This document shows, piece after piece, positions 1 through 5,336 of a stretch of DNA of 5,336 nt. The stretch's first letter is position 1. Every line of letters starts with the position of its first letter. The position numbers were made by a program, and so were the translations under genes. The notes beneath the pieces were generated by a model. That model saw only the letters and a program-made list of their open reading frames with translations, searched no databases and was not told where the DNA came from. The DNA is from an uncultured Eubacteriales bacterium (GTDB taxonomy: Bacteria; Bacillota; Clostridia; Christensenellales; Aristaeellaceae): NCBI GenBank assembly GCA_902782795.1, contig CACZOT010000376.1:1-5336 (forward strand). The letters run 5' to 3'.

Positions 1-557
1 ACATTGAATATTGCACAGGATGTTTTTCCTGCATGCGCAACGGCGGAGATTGCGTCCACCAGGACGACATGCGCGGCATTCTGGAGGAAATCCTGGCCAG
101 CGATCTGCTGATCTTCAGTTTCCCGCTCTACTGCTACGGCATGCCCGCGCCTCTCAAAGCGCTGATCGACCGCACTCTGCCCCTCTCTTCCATGGCGATG
201 CGCAAGGCGGGGGAGCGCTACGAGCACGTGGAGCAGGCGGACTTCAGCCACCTGCGCTACCTGATGATCTGTGGCTGCGGCTTCCCCAAAGGCCTGCAGA
301 ACTTCGAGCCCGCCGTGGCGCAGTTCCGGCTCTGCTTCCCCCGGAACCGCACGGTGCTCACCGTTCCGGAGAGCCCCATGTTCAACGCGCCGGAAGCGGC
401 CGTCGTTACGGAGCCGCGCCTGGAGCTGGTGCGCCAGGCGGGGCGCCAGTACGCGCAGACCGGCGAAGTGGACGCGGAGCTGATCGAGGCCATCGGCAGC
501 CCTATGATCCCGGAGGAGCAGTACGCCGCCATCGTCAACGGCGGCATGGCAAAGTAA
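1..557 (+). CDS. Flavodoxin-fold NAD(P)H-dependent FMN oxidoreductase, Isf-like (5' end missing)
   Basis: The reading frame is already open at base 3, so the gene starts before the window; 184 residues are visible. The ATG at 33 lies inside a conserved motif and is not the true start. The visible part begins with cysteines at residues 4, 7, 10 and 17 (CX2CX2CX6C) followed by DDM, a pattern seen in iron-sulfur flavoproteins and related FMN reductases. Next comes FPLYCYGMPAPLKALIDR (about residues 40-57), the usual segment after strand 3 of flavodoxin-fold reductases that contributes to FMN binding and dimer contacts. A second glycine-rich strand end, CGCGFPKG, is near residues 90-97. The family transfers electrons from NAD(P)H to flavin and on to small acceptors such as quinones, nitro compounds or iron-sulfur partners in the cytoplasm; the substrate here cannot be told. 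The gene ends 21 bases before the MATE gene, which suggests one operon. The family is clear, the exact role is not. Confidence 0.87.
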   Translation, partial: IEYCTGCFSCMRNGGDCVHQDDMRGILEEILASDLLIFSFPLYCYGMPAPLKALIDRTLPLSSMAMRKAGERYEHVEQADFSHLRYLMICGCGFPKGLQNFEPAVAQFRLCFPRNRTVLTVPESPMFNAPEAAVVTEPRLELVRQAGRQYAQTGEVDAELIEAIGSPMIPEEQYAAIVNGGMAK

Positions 558-578
558 CGCAGAGAAAAGGAAAGAGAT

Positions 579-1958
579 ATGCAAACCGCGAAACAGGGCT
601 TCTTTGGCCCGGGAACCTTCTATAAAAGCGCGCTGGCCATCGCCGTGCCGATCATGCTCCAGCAGCTGATCCAGAGCCTGGTCTCGCTGGTGGACAACTT
701 CATGGTATCCGGCCTGGGCGATGTGAGCATGTCCGGCGTGAACGTGGCGGGCCAGGTGCTCTTCATCTTCATGGTGTTCCTGAACGCCATCTGTATGTCC
801 GGCGGCATCTTCATGACGCAGTTTTTCGGCGCGAAGGACAAGCCCGGCATGGGCCAGGCGTTCCGCTTCAAGCTCGTCGTGGGGCTGGCGGCGTTCGTGC
901 CGTACCTGCTGGTGTGCCTGGTGTTCCCGCGGCAGGTGCTCTCGCTCATGCTGATCGGCAACACACAGGCGGAGCTGATCCTGGACGAGGCGGTGCGGTA
1001 CATCCGCATCATGTCCTGGATGGGCGTCCCCATGACGTTTTCGGTGTGCGTCGCCAGCTCCCTGCGGGACATGGGCCAGGTGAAGACGCCCCTGGTGGTG
1101 ACGGTCGTCGCCACGCTGACGAACACGCTGTTCAACTGGCTGCTGATCTACGGGAACCTCGGTTTCCCCAGGCTGGGCGTCGAAGGCGCGGCCTGGGCGA
1201 CGGTCATCGCCCGGATACTGGAATTCGCGATCTTCGCGGCCGTGTATCTGCGCTCCAGGCCGGATTTCGCGGTCCGCCTCGCGGACTTTGGCAGGATCGA
1301 CGGCGCGCTCTTCCGGGAGATCCTCAAAAAGAGCGCGCTGGTGCTCTTCTGCGAAATGGTCTGGGTGCTTTCGGAAACGGTCACCACGGCTATCTACAAC
1401 GGCCGGGGCGGCGCGGACGTGGTGTCCGGCATGGCCTCGAGCTTCACCATCGCCAATTTGTACTTCGTGGCCTTCGGGGGCGTGTATTCGGCCACGGGGG
1501 TTCTCCTGGGCAAGACCCTGGGCGAGGGCGATCTGGAGCGTGCGCGCCGGGAGAAGACGTGGCTCCTGTCCGGCTCGGCGGTGTTCGGCCTGGCGATGAT
1601 GCTCTTCGGGCTTGCCACCACGCTGATCGTGCCCGTGGTCTTCGGCCGCCTGAGCGAGAGCGCCGTGGATCTCTGCCGCCGCATGGTGGCGATGATGGCG
1701 CTTCTGATGCCGCCGTGGGTCTATATGAACACCCAGCAGGCGGTGGCGCGCTCGGGCGGGGATACGCAGATGGGCGCGTATACCGATGCCGGGCTCACCC
1801 TCTTTGTGATGCTGCCCATGGTCTTTCTGCTGGCGCGCTTCACGAACGCGGGCCCGGTGGCGCTGTACTGCGGCGTCAAGCTGGTGGACGTGATCAAAAT
1901 GGTGATCTTCCACTTCTGGCTGAAAAAAGAGCGCTGGCTGAAGAACCTGACGGCCTGA
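579..1958 (+). CDS. MATE family multidrug/metabolite efflux transporter
   Basis: This 459-residue protein has the usual length for MATE transporters and about twelve hydrophobic segments, roughly at residues 17-41, 55-80, 98-118, 134-160, 168-192, 200-224, 248-272, 282-310, 328-355, 365-385, 400-420 and 425-448. Family landmarks are visible: VDNFMVSGLG at the end of helix 1 (residues 38-47), the SLRDMGQVKTP loop between helices 4 and 5 (161-171), and the matching ARSGGDTQMGAYTDAG loop in the second half (390-405). These repeats reflect the two six-helix bundles of the fold. MATE proteins sit in the cytoplasmic membrane and export drugs, dyes or metabolites in exchange for Na+ or H+; neither the cargo nor the coupling ion can be read here. 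The ATG at 579 is preceded by AAAGGA (566-571) at a 7-base spacing. It follows the flavoprotein by 21 bases with no promoter or terminator between them, so co-transcription is likely. No clear terminator follows it. Confidence 0.95.
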   Translation: MQTAKQGFFGPGTFYKSALAIAVPIMLQQLIQSLVSLVDNFMVSGLGDVSMSGVNVAGQVLFIFMVFLNAICMSGGIFMTQFFGAKDKPGMGQAFRFKLVVGLAAFVPYLLVCLVFPRQVLSLMLIGNTQAELILDEAVRYIRIMSWMGVPMTFSVCVASSLRDMGQVKTPLVVTVVATLTNTLFNWLLIYGNLGFPRLGVEGAAWATVIARILEFAIFAAVYLRSRPDFAVRLADFGRIDGALFREILKKSALVLFCEMVWVLSETVTTAIYNGRGGADVVSGMASSFTIANLYFVAFGGVYSATGVLLGKTLGEGDLERARREKTWLLSGSAVFGLAMMLFGLATTLIVPVVFGRLSESAVDLCRRMVAMMALLMPPWVYMNTQQAVARSGGDTQMGAYTDAGLTLFVMLPMVFLLARFTNAGPVALYCGVKLVDVIKMVIFHFWLKKERWLKNLTA

Positions 1959-1971
1959 GCGCCGGAAAGAA

Positions 1972-2000
1972 TTGCGCCTCGCGCCGCGGAGTGGTATGAT
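1972..2000 (+). promoter_or_regulatory. Sigma-A/sigma-70 type extended -10 promoter for the MBL-fold gene
   Basis: A TATGAT box (1995-2000, five of six consensus bases) is preceded by TGG, giving an extended -10 (TGn). A weak -35, TTGCGC (1972-1977, three of six), lies exactly 17 bases upstream. The predicted transcript start is near 2007, leaving a leader of about 27 bases before the ATG at 2034. It lies in the 75-base gap after the transporter gene, so the hydrolase can be expressed independently of the upstream pair, although read-through is also possible because no terminator is visible there. Confidence 0.72.
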
Positions 2001-2021
2001 AACCTTGAGATCTTTGGGGAA

Positions 2022-2027
2022 GAGGTG
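2022..2027 (+). promoter_or_regulatory. Shine-Dalgarno site that decides the MBL-fold gene start
   Basis: GAGGTG is a perfect six-base match to the anti-Shine-Dalgarno sequence and sits six bases before the ATG at 2034. The in-frame GTG at 2025 lies inside this site, so it is a poor start candidate although GGGGA at 2016-2020 could serve it weakly. The ATG at 2034 is therefore preferred, shortening the longest possible frame by three residues. Confidence 0.7.
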
Positions 2028-2033
2028 GAACTG

Positions 2034-2849
2034 ATGAAGGTATTGCGAAGCGCGAGGGGCCAGGCCATGCCCGGGCCGAGCGTGCCCATTTCACGGGAGG
2101 CGTTCGAGCCGTCCGATGAGACCGTGCTGCGCTGGCTGGGCAACGCGGGCGTGCTGGTGCACAGCCGTTCGACCAACCTGATGATCGATCCCCTCCTGGA
2201 GGGGTTCGACATGCCCCTGCTGATCGAGCCGCCCATCTTGCCCCAGGCTGTGCCTTGCCTGGACGGCGTGCTGATCTCCCATATCGACAACGATCATCTC
2301 AGCCTCCCGACCTGCCGCGGCTTGGCGAGCGTGTGCCCCGCGTTCCACGCGCCGCGGTACGTCGCCGGTGAGATGCGCAAGGAAGGGCTGAACGCGGCAG
2401 GCCACGATATCCACGAGAGCTTCTCCGTGGGCGAGGTGGCCGTGCGGCTCACGCCCGCCGACCACGATTGGCAGAACGAGGTGCCCGGCTTCTCCTTCCG
2501 CCATTGGAAGAAGGAGGATTACTGCGGCTTCTGGCTGGATACGCCCGACGGCAGCGTCTGGATGCCGGGAGATTCGCGCCTCCTGGAGGAGCAGCTGCAT
2601 ATGCCGGAGCCGGACGTGATCCTCTTCGATTTTTCGGACAACGTCTTCCACATCACCTTCGAAGGCGCGGTTCGCCTGGCCAATACCTACCCCGGCGCGG
2701 AGCTGATCTGCATCCACTGGGGAACGGTGGATTCGCCGGAGATGACGCCCTTCAACGGCGACCCGGAGGCCCTGCTGCCCCGGGTGACGCGCCCGGAGCG
2801 CGTCCACGCCCTGGCGCCGGGCGAGCCCTTCGCGCTGAGAAAACGGTAA
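2034..2849 (+). CDS. MBL-fold metallo-hydrolase, UlaG-like
   Basis: The 271-residue protein has the layout of the metallo-beta-lactamase fold, UlaG/lactamase_B_2 type. The N-terminal strand pair WLGNAGVLVHS...NLMIDPLL (residues 34-55) is typical of this group. The metal motif reads SHIDNDHL (82-89), giving H83, D85, D87 and H88, so an aspartate replaces the second histidine of the classical HxHxDH. Further likely metal ligands are H144 (TPADHDW), D180 (MPGDSRLL) and H228 (CIHWGTVDSP). No signal peptide or membrane segment is seen, so it is probably cytoplasmic. Family members hydrolyse lactones, phosphodiesters or other esters, and the substrate here is unknown. The ATG at 2034 was chosen because of the Shine-Dalgarno site at 2022-2027. 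The gene has its own promoter and ends 23 bases before a strong terminator. The fold assignment is firm; the chemistry is open. Confidence 0.9.
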   Translation: MKVLRSARGQAMPGPSVPISREAFEPSDETVLRWLGNAGVLVHSRSTNLMIDPLLEGFDMPLLIEPPILPQAVPCLDGVLISHIDNDHLSLPTCRGLASVCPAFHAPRYVAGEMRKEGLNAAGHDIHESFSVGEVAVRLTPADHDWQNEVPGFSFRHWKKEDYCGFWLDTPDGSVWMPGDSRLLEEQLHMPEPDVILFDFSDNVFHITFEGAVRLANTYPGAELICIHWGTVDSPEMTPFNGDPEALLPRVTRPERVHALAPGEPFALRKR

Positions 2850-2872
2850 GGGCGCGCGACGGCCCTTCACAG

Positions 2873-2910
2873 AAACGAGCCCCGCCGGCAACGGCGGGGC
2901 TCGTTTTTTT
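2873..2910 (+). terminator. Strong intrinsic terminator between convergent genes
   Basis: AAACGAGCCCCGCCG (2873-2887) pairs perfectly over 15 bp with 2892-2906, closing a GCAA (GNRA-type) tetraloop at 2888-2891. Seven T residues run from 2904 to 2910. This is a textbook rho-independent terminator for the + strand hydrolase gene. Read on the - strand the hairpin follows the proA stop by about 9 bases, but its T-run is only TTT before a C, so it would stop transcription from proA less well. Confidence 0.93.
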
Positions 2911-2918
2911 GACAAGCG

Positions 2919-4178
2919 TCAGCGGATCTGGCCGCTGCCGTGAATGACGGTCTTGTAGCTGGTGAGTTCCTCGAGCCCCATGGGACCGCGCGCGTGCAGC
3001 TTCTGGGTGGAGATGCCCATTTCGCACCCGAGGCCGAACTCGCCGCCGTCGGTGAAGCGCGTGGAGGCATTGACGTACACAGCCGCGGAATCGACCGCGC
3101 GCACGAAGGAGGCGGCCTGTCCGTCGTCCCGCGTGACGATGGCCTCGCTGTGGCCGGTGGAGTGGCGGGCGATGTGGACGACGGCCTCTTCCAGACTGGA
3201 AACGACGCGCACGGCGAGGATATAATCGAGGAATTCCGTATCGAAATCTTCCGGCCCGGCGGACGTGCCGGAGATGATCCCGGCGGCGCGCGGATCGAGG
3301 CGCAGATCTACGGGCGGAAGGCCGCGCTCCACCCGTTCCTCCACGAGGCGCGCGCGAAGCCGGGGGAGGAAGCGAGGAGCGATCGCCTCGTGGACGAGCA
3401 GGACCTCCGCCGCGTTGCAGACGGAAGGGCGGCTGGTCTTGGCGTTGTCCACGATGGCGAGGGCCATGTCCTCGTCCGCGGACGCGTCCACATAGATGTG
3501 GCAGATACCCGAGCCCGTCTGGATGCAGGGGACCTTGGCGTTCTCCACGCAGCTGCGGATGAGCCCCGCTCCGCCGCGCGGGATGAGCAGATCGATAGAT
3601 CCCGTCGCTTCCATCAGGGCGAGAGCGCTCGCGCGGGAGGTGTCCTCCACAAGACAGGCGAGGTCCTCCGGCAGGCCGACGGCGGCCAGACCCTCGCGGA
3701 TGGCCCGCGTTACGGCCATGTTGGTGGCGAAGGCCTCCTTGCCCCCGCGCAGGACGACAGCGCTCCCGGCCTTGAGGGCCCGGGCGGCGGCGTCCGAGGT
3801 GACGTTGGGACGGCTCTCGTAGATGATGCCGATCACGCCCATGGGCACGGAAACGCGCTCGATGACCAGGCCGTTGGGGCGCTCGGCGCGGCGCAGTACG
3901 CGGCCGACGGGGTCCGGCAGCCCGGCGACGGAGAGGACGCCCTCCGCCATGGCCCGCAGGCGCGCTTCGCTGAGGGCGAGGCGGTCGAGCATGACCTCGC
4001 TGACGCCTCCGCGCGCCCGGGCGAGGTCCTCGGCGTTGGCGCGGAGAATCTCTTCGCTGTGAGAAAGCAGACGCGCGGCGATGGCGCGCAGGGCCTCGTC
4101 CTTCCGGCTGGAAGGCGCGGCGGCCAGCGCGGGGGCCGCCGCCTTGGCGGCGCGAAGGATGGCGTCCGTCTGGCGCAT
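2919..4178 (-). CDS. proA: Gamma-glutamyl phosphate reductase (glutamate-5-semialdehyde dehydrogenase)
   Basis: ProA reduces gamma-glutamyl phosphate with NADPH to glutamate-5-semialdehyde, which cyclises to pyrroline-5-carboxylate: the second step of proline synthesis in the cytoplasm. The 419-residue length is normal. Landmarks of the aldehyde-dehydrogenase-like fold are complete: VPMGVIGIIYESRPNVT (residues 111-127), KAGSAVVLRGGKEA (136-149), the catalytic cysteine C254 in SRPSVCNAAEVLLVHE (249-264), and the family signature FTDGGEFGLGCEMGISTQK (375-393) followed by HARGPMGLEELTSYK (395-409). The start ATG shares its A with the TAA stop of proB (TAATG), which indicates translational coupling. 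GGGAGGG (4186-4192, read on the - strand) lies seven bases upstream inside the end of proB. The gene runs convergently towards the MBL-fold gene, with 69 bases between the stops. Confidence 0.98.
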   Translation of the reverse strand: MRQTDAILRAAKAAAPALAAAPSSRKDEALRAIAARLLSHSEEILRANAEDLARARGGVSEVMLDRLALSEARLRAMAEGVLSVAGLPDPVGRVLRRAERPNGLVIERVSVPMGVIGIIYESRPNVTSDAAARALKAGSAVVLRGGKEAFATNMAVTRAIREGLAAVGLPEDLACLVEDTSRASALALMEATGSIDLLIPRGGAGLIRSCVENAKVPCIQTGSGICHIYVDASADEDMALAIVDNAKTSRPSVCNAAEVLLVHEAIAPRFLPRLRARLVEERVERGLPPVDLRLDPRAAGIISGTSAGPEDFDTEFLDYILAVRVVSSLEEAVVHIARHSTGHSEAIVTRDDGQAASFVRAVDSAAVYVNASTRFTDGGEFGLGCEMGISTQKLHARGPMGLEELTSYKTVIHGSGQIR

Positions 4179-4948
4179 TATCGATCCCTCCCGAAAAAGC
4201 GCGTGCCGGCCTTGCGGCCCTCGGTGATATCGTAGAGCACCGCGGGGCTGTCCCCGCGGGCGATGACCATGTCCACGCCCGCGTCCATGCAGATGCGCGC
4301 GGCGGCGAGTTTAGTCGCCATGCCGCCCGTGCCCAGGCGCGTGCCGCTGCCGCCCGCCGCGGCGAGGAGCTCCGGCGTGAGGGCGCGCACCTCCGGGATG
4401 AGGCGGGCCTCGGGGTCCCGGCGCGGATCGGCGGTGTAGAGCCCGTCGATATCCGAGAGGATGACGAGCAGATCCGCCCGCACGCTCACGGCCACCAGGG
4501 CGCTGAGGGTATCGTTGTCGCCCACGGCGACTTCCTCCGTGGCCACGGTGTCGTTTTCATTGATGATGGGCAGGGCCCCCAGGGCGAGCAGGCGCTCCAC
4601 GGTGTTGACGAAGTTGCAGTGGCGCTCCTCGCTGCGCAGGTCCTCACCGGTGAGGAGGATCTGCGCGACGACGTGGTTGTATTCGGAGAAGAGCTTGTCG
4701 TAGACGTACATCAATTCGCACTGGCCCACGGCGGCCATGGCCTGCTTGCCGGGCATGTCCTCCGGGCGCGCGGCCAGGTTCATCTTGCCCACGCCCATGC
4801 CGATGGCCCCCGAGGAGACGAGAATGAGATCGTGCCCGGCGTTCTTGATATCGCTCAGCGTTTTGCACAGCGCCTCCACATGGCGGATGTTCAGACGCCC
4901 GGTGGCGTGCGTGAGCGTGGATGTGCCGACTTTCACCGTGACGCGCAT
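4178..4948 (-). CDS. proB: Glutamate 5-kinase, kinase domain only (no PUA domain)
   Basis: ProB phosphorylates the side-chain carboxylate of L-glutamate with ATP, the first and usually feedback-controlled step of proline synthesis. At 256 residues it contains only the amino-acid kinase domain; the E. coli enzyme (367 residues) carries an additional C-terminal PUA domain. The catalytic features are all present: K6 in VKVGTSTL, the glycine-rich VSSGAIGMGVGK (residues 44-55), INENDTVATEE (129-139) with D133, VGDNDTLSAL (142-151), the nucleotide-binding LSDIDGLYTADP (164-175), and GTGGMATKL (206-214) with K213. Thus the protein looks active and complete rather than truncated by mutation. The ATG at 4948 has a GGAGGGGGAAGG stretch (4953-4964, - strand) just upstream. 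It is the first gene of a proB-proA unit and overlaps proA by one base. Kinase-only forms are known in several bacterial groups. The product is probably handed to ProA because it is labile. Confidence 0.97.
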   Translation of the reverse strand: MRVTVKVGTSTLTHATGRLNIRHVEALCKTLSDIKNAGHDLILVSSGAIGMGVGKMNLAARPEDMPGKQAMAAVGQCELMYVYDKLFSEYNHVVAQILLTGEDLRSEERHCNFVNTVERLLALGALPIINENDTVATEEVAVGDNDTLSALVAVSVRADLLVILSDIDGLYTADPRRDPEARLIPEVRALTPELLAAAGGSGTRLGTGGMATKLAAARICMDAGVDMVIARGDSPAVLYDITEGRKAGTRFFGRDR

Positions 4949-4973
4949 GTGGCCTTCCCCCTCCGATTGGGCG

Positions 4974-5029
4974 ATTATAGCCCATTATAGCACGTTTTCG
5001 GCCGGGAAGGGGAAGAACACACTTTTTTT
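4974..5029 (-). promoter_or_regulatory. proBA promoter region with two tandem TATAAT boxes
   Basis: Reading on the - strand, a perfect TATAAT at 4989-4984 is preceded by TGC (an extended -10), and a second perfect TATAAT follows at 4979-4974, exactly 10 bases further on; both are preceded by GC. Predicted starts are near 4977 and 4967, leaving leaders of only about 18-29 bases. No good -35 hexamer is seen at 16-18 bases from either box; TTCCCC at a 19-base spacing is the best for the first. A run of seven A (5029-5023 on the - strand) falls at about -46 to -52 of the first start, where an UP element would act. The leader is too short for a T-box or other riboswitch. Confidence 0.72.
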
Positions 5030-5034
5030 GCATG

Positions 5035-5065
5035 AAAAGGCGCGCCTCCGCCGGGAGGCGCGCCT
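5035..5065 (-). terminator. Intrinsic terminator after the serine dehydratase gene
   Basis: AGGCGCGCCTCC and its complement form a perfect 12-bp stem (5065-5054 with 5049-5038, - strand) around a four-base loop at 5053-5050. It starts 19 bases after the stop codon at 5085. The T-run is short (TTTT, counting one base of the stem, then C), but the stem is very GC-rich. It separates the serine dehydratase transcript from the proBA promoter. The + strand side has no T-run, so it works in one direction only. Each arm contains GGCGCGCC. Confidence 0.75.
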
Positions 5066-5084
5066 GGGACGCGAAGGAGCGGCG

Positions 5085-5336
<252 letters not shown>

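Noticed and set aside
11..625. A 204-codon + frame overlapping the flavoprotein and the start of the MATE gene
   Set aside because: Its Arg/Gly/Pro/Ala-rich translation has no motif, while the frame from base 3 carries the flavodoxin-fold signatures.
914..1999. A 361-codon open frame inside the MATE gene in another + frame
   Set aside because: The MATE frame has continuous membrane segments and family motifs. The alternative translation is Gly/Arg/Pro/His-rich with no domain.
2848..2867. A 6-bp inverted repeat (AAGGGC / GCCCTT) just after the hydrolase gene
   Set aside because: It is short, overlaps the stop codon and is followed by no T-run; the strong terminator directly downstream explains transcript ending.
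2091..2915. A 274-codon open frame on the - strand opposite the MBL-fold gene
   Set aside because: It is a shadow of the hydrolase, which has metal-binding motifs, a promoter and a ribosome site. The antisense frame runs through the terminator and shows no family features.
2940..4235. A 431-codon open frame on the + strand opposite proA
   Set aside because: It is antisense to a complete, clearly conserved proA over its whole length. Long antisense frames are common in GC-rich genes, and its translation is low-complexity Gly/Arg/Ala/Asp-rich sequence without a recognisable motif.
4641..4656. A 16-bp perfect palindrome, TCCTCACCGGTGAGGA, in proB
   Set aside because: It encodes the conserved LTGEDL segment and lies in mid-gene, so it is more likely a chance result of codon choice than an operator.
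4949..5037. Possible T-box, riboswitch or attenuator ahead of proBA
   Set aside because: The predicted leader is only about 18-29 bases, with no stem-loop of its own; the hairpin at 5038-5065 belongs to the upstream gene's 3' end and lies before the promoter.

Overview
The window is GC-rich (by eye above 60 %), densely coding, and free of RNA genes, mobile elements and CRISPR arrays. Strong Shine-Dalgarno sites, short intergenic gaps, an oxygen-labile type of [4Fe-4S] serine dehydratase, a kinase-only glutamate 5-kinase and an Isf-like flavoprotein together suggest a high-GC anaerobic member of the Firmicutes (Clostridia). This placement is an inference from gene content and protein style, not from a marker gene.

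The left half reads on the + strand. It opens inside a flavodoxin-fold NAD(P)H/FMN oxidoreductase with a four-cysteine motif (window start to 557). Twenty-one bases later comes a complete MATE-family efflux transporter (579-1958), so the two are probably co-transcribed. A short gap (1959-2033) holds a convincing extended -10 promoter and then a metallo-beta-lactamase-fold hydrolase of UlaG-like type (2034-2849). That gene ends at a very strong intrinsic terminator (2873-2910), which sits between convergent genes.

The right half reads on the - strand. At the right edge is the C-terminal end of an iron-sulfur L-serine dehydratase (5085 to window end), followed by a hairpin terminator (5038-5065). 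Next comes a promoter region with two identical TATAAT boxes and a short leader, then proB (4948-4178) and proA (4178-2919), whose stop and start codons share one base. ProB phosphorylates glutamate and ProA reduces the unstable gamma-glutamyl phosphate, which are the first two steps of proline synthesis. No proC is visible here.

Overall these are ordinary metabolic and transport genes, and I see no evidence for a new biological system. The points most worth a second look are the serine dehydratase tail that lacks a terminal cysteine, the tandem -10 boxes before proB, the variant metal motif in the hydrolase, and the flavoprotein-transporter pair.
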